Below, piece by piece: positions 44,264 to 53,707 of a DNA stretch of 64,000 nucleotides. The DNA is from CBDCGJ01 sp965238305 (lineage in GTDB: Bacteria > Pseudomonadota > Alphaproteobacteria > GCA-2731375), in assembly GCA_965238305.1 (NCBI GenBank), contig CBDEHK010000001.1, positions 4,464,001 through 4,528,000 on the forward strand. The letters run 5' to 3'. A model generated the notes under the pieces. That model was not told where the DNA came from. It was given only the letters and a program-made list of their open reading frames with translations, and searched no databases. Position 1 is the stretch's first letter, and each line of letters opens with the position of its first letter. The position numbers and the translations under genes are program-made.

Positions 44264-46402
44264 ATGGACAACAGAACAAAATTACCGCCGCCCGGCGAAT
44301 TTTTGCTGGTCGGTGAGAAGTTGAAAGAGACGTTGTCTGCGCTTGACCTGCGGTTAACGATCGCAGCTGCGGCAGCTCGCGTGAGATACAGTGATCCGGC
44401 ATATGATGATCCATATCGAGGGTTGCACATTTCCGCCGAGCAGATCGACGCGTTGTCGCGGCAAGAAACTGCATTTGAAACTTTAGCTGGCATGGCGGCT
44501 TCGTTTCCAATCATACATGACACGCAAGACAATCCTTTGAATCGATTGGCCATGCGTTTTGATCTGGACACATTTGAACGGGATACACTGTTGATCGCCG
44601 CGGCGCCTGAGCTGCTGTCTAAGTATAAAAGATTTTATAGCTATTTACACAATGACGTCGCCAGAAAAGCGGCAACCGTTGACCTGACGTTGGATTTGCT
44701 GTGCGCCACATTTGAAGAACGTGTGGCGCGAATGAGTTGTTTTCTTCCAGATTCACGGTTGTTTTTTTGCGGTCTTCTGGAAGACGTCGAAGCCGCCGAC
44801 GAGCAGGGATTAGGCGCGCCGTTGCGGCTGTCCGCTCCGGTAAAGCAATTTTTGTTTAGCGACGGTAAAACTGGTCAGAATATTGGACCCTATCTGGCAC
44901 TTGACGCTATTCCGGCCAGTGGTGTGGATGATAATTGGCTTAGTCGGCATCTGGTAGGGGAATTGAACGACCGGCAAAACATCCGCCTCTGGATCACCTG
45001 CGAAGATATCAAATATGTACAGAATTGCATCGCCTCAGGTGCGGCTCATTGCCACAAAAAGATCTTGTGGATAGATTTACAAAAACTGCCGCAATCGAAC
45101 GAAAGCAATGCACGCGAGGCAGCGGCGTACGCGGTCGCGCACGATGCCCTTATCTGTGTCACCGGCATTTCAAAGATCTTGGCAAATCCGCAGGCAAAAA
45201 ACTTCATCCTAGATTTGCTCCAGCGCGAACAAGAACTTGTCGTCATTTCGGCTCACAACGATATCTCCACGCCTGATATCGCAGAACTTTCCAATGCATT
45301 CTTTGTTCAAAAAATATCGAAGACACCGCATCGGGAGATCGTACGAGAACTGAAAGCTGAAGCCTCCGTTCACGGATTGCGTATCCCGGAAAGCGATCTC
45401 GTTAAGATTTCCAATAATAACGCTATGTCCGTCACAGCGGTGTCCCGCTTCGTGGCCAGAAAAGCAGCGCAGATCAGATGGGATTGCAACGTCGGCGCCG
45501 ATCATAGCGGCGGTTTCGAAAGGTTGGAGAATGGCTCACTTCCCACTGAGCATGACCATAGTGAACTTTCCCTTCTTGCCGACCAGATTTCTCCCCGGGC
45601 CGGATGGGATGATGTCGTTTTGCCGAACAACACCAAAGTGCGGCTTGAAAATCTCGCAGCCAGGATCAGGTTGCGCGAAAAAGTAAATAAAGACTGGAAG
45701 GCACCCCGAGACAGCGCCTCCGGTAGCGGCCTTTTCGCCTTGTTCTCTGGCGAGTCGGGGGTCGGAAAATCGTTCAGCGCGGAGGTCATCGCATACGAAA
45801 CCGGGAAACCTTTGTATCGCGTCGATCCGTCCCGCATCGTCAGCAAATACATAGGCGACACAGAAAAAAACTTAGATCTCGTTTTTCAGGCAGCGCAGAA
45901 CCGGGATGTAATCCTTTTGTGGGACGAGTGCGATGCATTTTGCAGCAAACGCACCAGCGTCAACGACTCACGCGACAAGTTCGCCAATATGGAAATTGCA
46001 TATTTGCTACAAAAAATGGAGCACTTCGACGGTGTATCCTTAATGACAACAAACTTACGAGAAAATATCGATGACGCGTTCTGGCGGCGCTTCAACGTGA
46101 TTGTTAATTTTCCATTCCCGGAAGCAGATATCCGCGACGCTATCTGGCAGCGGTCGCTGGCCAATAAACGGCTGCCTTCGGAAAGTATCCCCCTCCGCCT
46201 CATCGCGGAGCGCTATAAACTAAGCGGCGGTGCAATCAAAAATGCAGCCATAACTGCAGCTTATGCCGCGGCTGCAGAAGGGCGCACTCAGGTTTGCCTG
46301 GAAGATATATTGCAAGGAATTAAAGAGGAGTATCAGAAAATCGGCCGTCCGTTGTCGAAACAAGAGCTGGCGATGGATGCTTCAACGGAGGCGGTGAAAT
46401 GA
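44264..46402 (+). CDS. eCIS AAA+ ATPase (Afp15/Pvc15-like)
   Basis: A 712-residue protein with an N-terminal helical region of about 470 residues and a C-terminal AAA+ module. Walker A is SGESGVGKSF (about residues 495-503), Walker B is ILLWDECD (about 548-555), and an arginine-finger region (DDAFWRRFNVIVNFPFPE) follows, then a lid helix. In Afp/PVC this ATPase is needed for assembly or for loading payload. It begins the plus-strand unit and overlaps the first payload gene by 4 nt, so it may be coupled to payload translation. Confidence 0.87.
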   Translation: MDNRTKLPPPGEFLLVGEKLKETLSALDLRLTIAAAAARVRYSDPAYDDPYRGLHISAEQIDALSRQETAFETLAGMAASFPIIHDTQDNPLNRLAMRFDLDTFERDTLLIAAAPELLSKYKRFYSYLHNDVARKAATVDLTLDLLCATFEERVARMSCFLPDSRLFFCGLLEDVEAADEQGLGAPLRLSAPVKQFLFSDGKTGQNIGPYLALDAIPASGVDDNWLSRHLVGELNDRQNIRLWITCEDIKYVQNCIASGAAHCHKKILWIDLQKLPQSNESNAREAAAYAVAHDALICVTGISKILANPQAKNFILDLLQREQELVVISAHNDISTPDIAELSNAFFVQKISKTPHREIVRELKAEASVHGLRIPESDLVKISNNNAMSVTAVSRFVARKAAQIRWDCNVGADHSGGFERLENGSLPTEHDHSELSLLADQISPRAGWDDVVLPNNTKVRLENLAARIRLREKVNKDWKAPRDSASGSGLFALFSGESGVGKSFSAEVIAYETGKPLYRVDPSRIVSKYIGDTEKNLDLVFQAAQNRDVILLWDECDAFCSKRTSVNDSRDKFANMEIAYLLQKMEHFDGVSLMTTNLRENIDDAFWRRFNVIVNFPFPEADIRDAIWQRSLANKRLPSESIPLRLIAERYKLSGGAIKNAAITAAYAAAAEGRTQVCLEDILQGIKEEYQKIGRPLSKQELAMDASTEAVK

Positions 46403-48648
46403 CGTGCGCCAGCACAGTAAGAACCCAGCACCAAGCGTCGCGCCGGCTGACGGCACCGCAACGTTGCCCCTGTTCCAAATGTGCCCGACAACGTAACCCG
46501 GCTGCAACTGCGCTTGGCAACCACACAATCTCTCAACATCTAGCTGAATCAAGTGCCTTGGGTCCAGGTGAGCCGTTATCTCTTCCCATGCGTGCCAGTT
46601 TTGAGACAGGCTTGGGTATAGACCTTTCCGGTGTCCGTATACATCGGCGTGATCGAACCGCCAGTTTCGCAAAAAAAACCAATGCTCGCGCTTTCGCAGT
46701 TGGCAATCATATCGGATTTGGCGCCGGTGCTTACCAACCCAAAACCAATCGCGGCATGGAAACCCTTGGCCATGAACTTATCCATGTGGCGCAACAACAA
46801 CGCGTCGGCTCAAGAAATACAAGTGCACGCGCCGCTGAAAGAGAAGCCGATCGCTTAGCGCCACGCCTTGCCCATGGGGATGCAGTGGATGTCAGGCAAA
46901 GTGCGCCGGTGGGGCTTGCCCGCCAGGAAAGCACTGCCTCTCCTATTCTAACTCATAGTGAGATGTTTGAAATTATTGTGCGCCAACGGGCCTGGGAGTT
47001 TAACGAGGGCGGGCAACTTAATCCCGGGCAAGCGGAAAGATCAGGTGCTCGTCGGGGCCAGCATATCGGACGGGGCGCCGGTCCGAATGCAGGCGGGCGG
47101 CGGGCCGGTCACGCCGTGTTCGCTGTTATCCAGATCGTCGATCGTGACAATAATGTTGTTTTACAAAGCCGGGGCGAATATCTCCGCTATGGTGATCCCC
47201 ATGCGGAACAACGCGCCATAAGCGCTTTGCGGCAACAAATTCCGCAAGTACGCGATTTAAACGGCGGCCGCATGATGGTGGTAGTCGATCAAATTCCATG
47301 TGGCGCAAATAGCGCTAATTGTATGGCCGCCATGCGCCAGTACGCGCGGGAAAACGGGCTTAATTTAGATGTTCGCGTACCAACACGTGAGCGCGTGAAT
47401 GGGGGTGGATCGGTCACGCCGCGTACTGCCACCCGCGACACGCAAATGGTCGGCCGCCCAGCAACCACCTTACGGCACTATGACCCAGGTAGCCAATCCG
47501 GCGGATCGCCGCCGCCGGGCGCTGGTGCGCCCAACGGCCCAAGTGCTGCCTTTCGCGGTTCTAGCGGCAGCCCGAATGAACCGACCGCGCGAGCCAGTCA
47601 AGCCACGCCACGGCGGCCTGCCACGACCATCCCACAAGTTCGAAGCGGCCAACTTGCTGCGCGGCCCTTTGTCCCGCGTCTGCCGTCCGTGCGCCCACCG
47701 AGTTCAGCAATCGCTATACAACGCAGCGCCGCAATTGGGCAATTGCAAGGCGCAACGCTAAGAAGCTCACAATTCGCAACACGGGTGTCGGTTTATTCGA
47801 CAGCGGCGAGCGGCCTATTAGCTTTGCCCGCAGCAATTTTGTCGATTTCAGACGCGCAATCGATGCTCGCCAACGGCACGCTGCTGCCTGGGGTGGAGCG
47901 CCAGGCTGACATTGTCGCCGAACAGGCCCAAAGCCGCCTGAACTGGACGACGGAAACAACGGATCAGATTTCACTTCTTAATACGGTTGCCGTGTTAAGC
48001 GATGCGCTTGACCGGCGCGACGGCGAAACGCTCATGGAGTTGAGCCAACAGTTTGGAGATTTCTCCGACCAAGCTGGGCCAATTGCGGAAGATTTCGGTA
48101 ATTTAGGCACCCAGTTACATCAACGCGCACGCGCGCTCAACATCGCCGCCGAGATGTATTTGGATCTGGCGCATGTGCCAACACCAGGTACCACGGCCGG
48201 CCAAGCCCACGCGCTCGCCATGCATCAGTCGTTGCAACGCCTGTCTGGCCGGATCAGAACGTCCGCCGAACGCTACAGCCAGGCCGCTACCACTTTGCGC
48301 TATTATGACAATTATTTGGCCACATATGCTTATCGGGCGAACCGTGCATCCTGGAATATAACTTGGGCCAATATCGCCGAAAGCATGACCCAATTCGAAG
48401 CCCATCAGGGCGAAGAACGGCGGCGTCAAATGACCGAACAACGCCAGCAGGAACAGCTGCGCCTTCAGGCAACGCAACGTCAGGCAAGCGAACAACGACG
48501 ACGGGATATCCTGGCCCGGATCAGCGAATTGGAAGGTCAGGCCGAATCAATCATCGTTACAGAAGAGGGTGCCCTTGACGCGCAACGCGAGCGTGACGAA
48601 TTGCGCGTGGAACTTTCACGCATTGCTCCCCTACGGTACCCCTATTAG
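46399..48648 (+). CDS. DUF4157 eCIS payload with deaminase-like domain
   Basis: A 749-residue candidate payload. Residues 20-30 hold a CPCSKC cluster. Residues 60-140 are the DUF4157 core (FETGLGIDLSGVRIHR; ETLGHELIHVAQQ, HELIH at 125-129), common to eCIS cargo. Residues 190-335 read as a deaminase-like fold: a long strand pair, HAEQRAI (His268, Glu270), then VVDQIPCGANSANC (Pro300, Cys301, Cys308) and a strand DVRVPT. H-A-E with P-C-x6-C is the zinc-site pattern of toxin deaminases. A Pro/Ser-rich linker leads to a helical, coiled-coil C-terminus. It overlaps the ATPase gene. The substrate, whether nucleoside, DNA or RNA, is unknown. Confidence 0.72.
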   Translation: MTCASTVRTQHQASRRLTAPQRCPCSKCARQRNPAATALGNHTISQHLAESSALGPGEPLSLPMRASFETGLGIDLSGVRIHRRDRTASFAKKTNARAFAVGNHIGFGAGAYQPKTNRGMETLGHELIHVAQQQRVGSRNTSARAAEREADRLAPRLAHGDAVDVRQSAPVGLARQESTASPILTHSEMFEIIVRQRAWEFNEGGQLNPGQAERSGARRGQHIGRGAGPNAGGRRAGHAVFAVIQIVDRDNNVVLQSRGEYLRYGDPHAEQRAISALRQQIPQVRDLNGGRMMVVVDQIPCGANSANCMAAMRQYARENGLNLDVRVPTRERVNGGGSVTPRTATRDTQMVGRPATTLRHYDPGSQSGGSPPPGAGAPNGPSAAFRGSSGSPNEPTARASQATPRRPATTIPQVRSGQLAARPFVPRLPSVRPPSSAIAIQRSAAIGQLQGATLRSSQFATRVSVYSTAASGLLALPAAILSISDAQSMLANGTLLPGVERQADIVAEQAQSRLNWTTETTDQISLLNTVAVLSDALDRRDGETLMELSQQFGDFSDQAGPIAEDFGNLGTQLHQRARALNIAAEMYLDLAHVPTPGTTAGQAHALAMHQSLQRLSGRIRTSAERYSQAATTLRYYDNYLATYAYRANRASWNITWANIAESMTQFEAHQGEERRRQMTEQRQQEQLRLQATQRQASEQRRRDILARISELEGQAESIIVTEEGALDAQRERDELRVELSRIAPLRYPY

Positions 48649-48695
48649 AATGTTTGGTATTTTTCTAGCGCGGCTCACAACAAGAGTATTGCAAA

Positions 48696-51239
48696 ATGAC
48701 GGTGGCGGCAAATAAGTCCGGCGAAAAATCCGCTAAAGAGAGTGGCGATAAGTCAAAAGGCGCAGCGTCGAAGAGCTCTAATCAAAATCTGCGGCCCGGC
48801 GATCTTCGTGCCGCCGGCAATCAATCGATTTCTGCTTTCCTAAGTGGGACCGACGCGAGACCGGCCGCCAGACCGATACAACGCAAATGCAGTTGCGGTG
48901 GTGCGTCGAAAACGCTTTGTCCGGCTTGCCGGGCAAACAGCAGCGCCGCCCGCATTGGCGAGATCGAACTGTCGTCCGCCATGCCGACAATTGAGCAAAC
49001 CTTGAAGCGGCCCGGCGCGCCAATTCCGGATTCTGTAATTCGCAACGCGGCGCCGCATCTGGCTGGGAATATCGGGCAGGTACGGGCAATTCACGATGCT
49101 GCCGGCAACCGCGCTGCCAACGCAATCGGCGCCGATGCATTTACCTCAGGACAGCAAATTGTTTTCGGCGCCGGAAAATTCGATCCGGCCAGCCGTCGCG
49201 GCCGGGCCCTGCTCGCCCATGAACTTGAACATGTTCGCCAGCAAAAAAACGGCACCGTACGCAAAGGGGTAAACGCGCCAAACTCCCCGCAAGAGCGGGC
49301 CGCGGATAAAGCTGAGAATGCCGCTCTACACGGATTTTCGCCGACCCCGTCCAACGTCAGCGGGGGATCGTTTGTGTCCCTACAGGAACCGGCAGAAGGC
49401 GGTGGCAGCGCAACAATCTTTGTCAATTGCGACAGCGAGACGTCAGGCACAATTACGTTTGTCGTCAATGGCGCGTCGCATTCTTATGATATAGGACCGG
49501 TTTGTCGCTTTCCCCAAGGCCGCAGCTACACAGCCGGCATCGTGGTCAGCACCGCAGTCACGGAAGGCGACCGGCTGAATATCGCTATTCGAGATAGCGA
49601 TCCGGAAGCCGCAAGCGCAAGTTTCCAATACACCGTACGAGCGGATCAGGAGCATCCAGGGGCCTTTATGCGGAATATCTCCTCGGCTGAGATTATCGGC
49701 AGCGCCCCCCCGGCCGCAGGCGACGGGACAGGAACTGGGACGCTGGGCGATGATGAAGAAGTCCGATTTCAGGTACGTGAACTAAGCGCCGGAGAATTTG
49801 CTCGCCTTACCGGGACCAGCGCTGATCAGGTGCCAGAAGGGCAGATGACGGATCTCGGTCTGTATACTTCTTCAGGAAGCCTGGGCAGTGGTCCGAACGT
49901 CTTTCCCGGCCTGGGTTCAGGATTGCTCGCCGGCAGTGCTTTGACACCGGGCACAATTGTCAACGCGCCACCAGGCAGCGAAGGCCTAATATGGTCCCGC
50001 AATAGCCATGTAATGGCCTTCGGCACCGGCGCTGATGGCGGTGCGAGCGTTCGCGGCTATCGTTACAGCGCTCCTCGGGCCGGGATGATCATGGGCAGCG
50101 GATTGCTCCGCCGAATACCTGGATTACAGAACAATCCTTTCCTTACTCGAACAAACATTGGCGCAAATACTGGTGTTCCCGGCGCTGTATTTAACGAGTC
50201 GCTCTATATGCAATCGCCGTTTTCGCCGCTCGGAGACCAGGTTTCGCTGTACCGCACACCCGGCCTTGAATCGTCTCAGCGATTCATCGGTGATATCAAT
50301 GCTGCCAATAACAACAGCCAGTATACATATCCACGACCGCCGGCGCAGTCGGGTGTAGCGCGCGATATGGCCCGTTTAAGTATTGCGTTGGAATCGTGCA
50401 CGGCAAATAACTGCCTTACGGTTTTTGAACCATATTTACGCCGAGCCTTAGGCGGGCGCTCGCTTTGGGCGGTTTATAACGGTCAGTTCGTAGACGTATT
50501 TACCGGCTTAACTTCAAATGGAACTTATGTTCCGGAAGCGCATGGTTCAGGCCCACTCATGGAGCAGGCATTGGGGTTACGCCCTGCCCCGGGTCAAGAG
50601 GGTTGGCGTCCGGAAGCAGTGTTCTCCGCCCGGCAAGATGCAATGCAAAACCAAGGACTAAACTTGGAGCGTGTGCCTCGCGGGCGCGTTTTGGCGAGAA
50701 ACCTCGGCGTTGGTGTTATACGTAATGGCGGTCGCGTATTGTTAATATACGGCGCCTATCGAACCACCCAAAGAATTTCCGAAGCATCCGGCACGCCACG
50801 CCTCGGCCGGGTTGTCTCCGAAGAGGCGGGCGCGTGGTCCGTCGGCACCATAGCTAGTATTATAGGCGCCTCGGTCGCCACCGGGGCCGTAGAAGGTATG
50901 ACTGGCGGTGCCATCGTATGTTCGCCGTCGGGGCCCGGCTCGCTGGTCTGTGCGGCGGTTGGGTTTGCTGGCGGCGCCGTTCTCGGTTTGGCCGGTGGTG
51001 TTGCCGGCCATTATCTCGGTGGATCATTATACGACTATGCACAATCGGGCGGGCCGGCGGGAACCGCCGTTCGCTTCGTGTCAGATCAGCTCGAACAATC
51101 AGGCGACGAAGTCGTGCGGCAGGACGGTCGCGCCTTGAGGCGTAGCTTGTTGGGCGGCGACACCGGCTCGACATTATATTTGATCAATCGCTTCATACAG
51201 TCTCAAGGCGGCGGGTTGGGCATCAATATTCAGTTTTAG
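48696..51239 (+). CDS. DUF4157 eCIS payload with Gly-rich membrane-like C-terminus
   Basis: An 847-residue candidate payload. The Ser/Lys-rich start is followed by a Cys cluster (CSCGG and CPAC, residues 65-78), as in the preceding protein. DUF4157 follows (IGQVRAIHDAAGN, LLAHELEHVRQQ, HELEH at 175-179). Residues 230-330 are a beta-sandwich-like region; residues 330-680 are Gly/Ser-rich and unrecognised. Residues 715-780 alternate Gly and hydrophobic residues (GGAVLGLAGGVAGHYLGG), like glycine-zipper membrane segments of pore-forming or inner-membrane-acting toxins. It is 47 nt after the deaminase-like gene. The toxic activity is not established. Confidence 0.68.
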   Translation: MTVAANKSGEKSAKESGDKSKGAASKSSNQNLRPGDLRAAGNQSISAFLSGTDARPAARPIQRKCSCGGASKTLCPACRANSSAARIGEIELSSAMPTIEQTLKRPGAPIPDSVIRNAAPHLAGNIGQVRAIHDAAGNRAANAIGADAFTSGQQIVFGAGKFDPASRRGRALLAHELEHVRQQKNGTVRKGVNAPNSPQERAADKAENAALHGFSPTPSNVSGGSFVSLQEPAEGGGSATIFVNCDSETSGTITFVVNGASHSYDIGPVCRFPQGRSYTAGIVVSTAVTEGDRLNIAIRDSDPEAASASFQYTVRADQEHPGAFMRNISSAEIIGSAPPAAGDGTGTGTLGDDEEVRFQVRELSAGEFARLTGTSADQVPEGQMTDLGLYTSSGSLGSGPNVFPGLGSGLLAGSALTPGTIVNAPPGSEGLIWSRNSHVMAFGTGADGGASVRGYRYSAPRAGMIMGSGLLRRIPGLQNNPFLTRTNIGANTGVPGAVFNESLYMQSPFSPLGDQVSLYRTPGLESSQRFIGDINAANNNSQYTYPRPPAQSGVARDMARLSIALESCTANNCLTVFEPYLRRALGGRSLWAVYNGQFVDVFTGLTSNGTYVPEAHGSGPLMEQALGLRPAPGQEGWRPEAVFSARQDAMQNQGLNLERVPRGRVLARNLGVGVIRNGGRVLLIYGAYRTTQRISEASGTPRLGRVVSEEAGAWSVGTIASIIGASVATGAVEGMTGGAIVCSPSGPGSLVCAAVGFAGGAVLGLAGGVAGHYLGGSLYDYAQSGGPAGTAVRFVSDQLEQSGDEVVRQDGRALRRSLLGGDTGSTLYLINRFIQSQGGGLGINIQF

Positions 51240-51307
51240 TCGAGGACCAGCCATGAACGCTTGGCGCTGCTGCTTTGGGAAGAAAACTGGCAGCAATCAT
51301 TTTACTG

Positions 51308-51349
51308 AAAATCCGCGTGTCGGTGGTTCGAACCCGCCCCTGGGCATCA
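51308..51349 (+). other. Orphan tRNA 3' end (possibly tRNA-Leu)
   Basis: A plus-strand T arm (GGTGG - loop TTCGAAC - CCGCC, with one G-T pair) is followed by an acceptor 3' strand CCTGGGC, discriminator A and TCA in place of CCA. No 5' half is present. The acceptor implies a 5' strand GCCCAGG, as in many bacterial tRNA-Leu genes. It lies about 70 nt downstream of the last eCIS gene and 90 nt before an integrase remnant, so it is probably an attachment-site scar. The isotype is a guess. Confidence 0.6.
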
Positions 51350-51438
51350 TTTAATCAATATAACACAATGTATTAACGTATAAATGCGCTTTCCGTGTAT
51401 TCGAATGTTTCGTTTGCAGACGTTTGCAGATGATCTAG

Positions 51439-52457
51439 GTGTTTTGTTTTGAGCTGTTTCTTACTATAACTCGGCTCCAGTTTCTACACAGGTCTACAGC
51501 GGGCAAGATAACTAACACCATTTGCAGAACTAATAACGGCGATATCGTCCTGTTTTATCACCATGACAGCCCCTTCATATTCGCCCGTACAAAAAACCCG
51601 GATGGTGGCTGGGTCCAGAGATCCACCAAGTCCAACGACAAAGAAGAGGCTTTAAAGTTAGCGGAACGCTGGTATCGTGAGTTCCAGTTCTTAAAGGAAC
51701 AAGGTGTCCCAATTCAAAAACACACTTTTGCTTATGTGGCCGAACTGTATTTAGACGAATTGGAAGATGACGTTCGTCTTCAACTACGTAATCCACGTCA
51801 CCTGAAAGATTACAAGCCCGTTGCTGAACGGTTTCTGATAACGCTCTTTGGCCGTAAGACAATTGCCCAAATCAAAAACCAGGATATTGCTGATTATCAG
51901 AAATGGCGCGCTGCTTACTGGATAGATGGTCCTGGTGCCGAGAAGTCAGATATAACCTATGTACGCAACGGCAAGACTATCAAACGTCCCAAGCCAAAAG
52001 GCCGTCCACCGAGCACCACCACACAGAACAAGGAGCTGGTTGTCTTCAGAAGCATCTTTAAGGTCGCGGTCAAAAAAGATTTCATAAAGGAAGCCCAAAT
52101 CCCGTCAATCATGATGGCCCAGAAAATTGGCAACGTGAGGGCAATCGACGTCCCGCCTTCACGCTTGAGGAATTTGACAAGCTGATCTTGTATTTAGGTG
52201 ATTGGTTCAACGAACCGCATATCAAAAATGCTGAACGTCGGTTGCTTCTCTATTACTATGTCACCGTATTGGGTAATTCTGGCTTACGACCCGGCACCGA
52301 AACGGACCATTTACAATGGAAGCATGTTCGTCCTGTGGAAACAGCGGACGGTGAAAAGAGATATGTGCTGAGTGTTGAAGGCAAGACAGGAAAACGCAAT
52401 CCGGTTGTGTCCGGTCCTGGATATCAGGCGTTAGTCAAACTATTGGGGGCACTAGAG
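51439..52457 (+). pseudogene. Tyrosine integrase, frameshifted and C-terminally lost
   Basis: An integrase remnant. The first frame encodes the N-terminal arm and core-binding domain (DIVLFYHHDSPFIFARTK, then ITLFGRKTIAQIKNQDIADY) up to about 52155. The sequence then shifts one frame, continuing with AFTLEEFDKLILYLGDWF and the first catalytic box NSGLRPGTETDHLQW. The H-x-x-R, second His and Tyr boxes are not found in the following 300 bases. It lies just beyond the orphan tRNA-Leu-like 3' end, the normal relation of an integrase to its target tRNA. Confidence 0.8.
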
Positions 52458-52878
52458 AATATAGTTCAGGTCTGCCCGCCGTCCAATAAGTCGCCGTCTG
52501 CATCCTTTTGTATACGGGCCTCAGATGTCTGCTCTGGGTCACGAGGAAACGACTTGGTTCCCAGTTACTAGCGGCTGCTTTACCCTCGGAACCGGACATC
52601 AAACGGCGAACTGCGAATATCTACAACGCTATGTCTGCTTACGCCTCAGCTTCGGACCAAATCCGGTGTTCGCCAAGTAGGCCGCTTCGTGCCAACTGCC
52701 GCCACTATTTCCTTGCAGATCATTCGGCCCCGGTCTCCAAGGCGGGCAAGGCCGTAGCTGTGCTGTGAGCGGGGCAGAAGGCGTCCTTGACAACCTTGGA
52801 AACCGGGGCGACCCTGCTAGCAGGATATGAATGGTGGCAACCAACACCAGCACTCATTCAAGGAGAAACACCCGGTCC
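52458..52878. other. Decayed DNA between integrase remnant and hydrolase gene
   Basis: About 420 bases after the recognisable integrase sequence. Short frames exist in several phases but none shows a domain. AGGAGA at 52861-52866 is the probable ribosome site of the next gene. I see no RNA gene or repeat here. Confidence 0.4.
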
Positions 52879-53553
52879 ATGACCACCCCGATCCCAAATT
52901 CTGGCGGCGCCACGCCCTACAATCTGGCTTCCTGGCAACTGACGCCGGGGCGGACGGCGCTGGTTGTGATCGATATGCAAAACGATTTCTTAAGCGATGA
53001 CGGCTGGTACGCCCAATCGGGCATCGATATTTCCCATATGCAACAATCCATTCAGCCCGTCGAAGCCCTGGTCGCCGCCGCGCGAGACCGGGATGTGCCC
53101 GTGATCTGGACCCAGCACGGCTTCCGTGACGCCACCGACGCCGGCGTCTTCGCCACCCTGCGGGATTTCATGAAGGACGGCGGCCTACGCAAGGATACCT
53201 GGGGTTACGAATTGATCGGCGGCATGGACGTGCGCGCGGAGGATTGGCTGGTGGAGAAAAACCGCCTCAGTGCCTTTTTCGCCACCAACTTGGACCTGAT
53301 CCTGCGCGGCTTAGACGCGGACACGATTCTGATCTGCGGCGTCCTGACCAACCAATGCGTCAAGGCCACGGCGGTAGACGCCAACTTCCGCGACTACAAA
53401 CCCATCGTGGTTGCCGAGGCCACCGGTACCAACCTGCCCCACCTGCACGAACCGGCCTTGGAAATGATCGCCGTGGGCATCGGCGAAACCCGCAGCCTGG
53501 AAAACACCCTCAAGGACATCAAAGGGCTGTCAAACCGAATTAACGAATGGTAG
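52879..53553 (+). CDS. Isochorismatase-family cysteine hydrolase
   Basis: About 224 residues from ATG 52879 behind AGGAGA. The family triad is intact: Asp32 in VVIDMQNDF, Lys127 in VEKNRLSAF and Cys160 in GVLTNQCVKAT, with the cis-peptide region GVLT. Members hydrolyse amides or enol-ethers (nicotinamide, N-carbamoyl compounds, ureidoacrylate, biuret, isochorismate). Nothing here fixes the substrate. The neighbour downstream is a cupin resembling DMSP lyases, 155 nt away on the same strand. Confidence 0.82.
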   Translation: MTTPIPNSGGATPYNLASWQLTPGRTALVVIDMQNDFLSDDGWYAQSGIDISHMQQSIQPVEALVAAARDRDVPVIWTQHGFRDATDAGVFATLRDFMKDGGLRKDTWGYELIGGMDVRAEDWLVEKNRLSAFFATNLDLILRGLDADTILICGVLTNQCVKATAVDANFRDYKPIVVAEATGTNLPHLHEPALEMIAVGIGETRSLENTLKDIKGLSNRINEW

Positions 53554-53707
53554 GCATTCACATAACCAAATTGCTTCGGAATTCAATCCTGAATTTCCTG
53601 ACCTTAGTTTGATATGTTGGACATTCCGCGCGGGGCCGGCGCGATCAAGTCTGGCGGACGAAGGTGTCGGTCGTATGGAGATCAGGAGATTTAAGGTGGA
53701 TCAAAGT

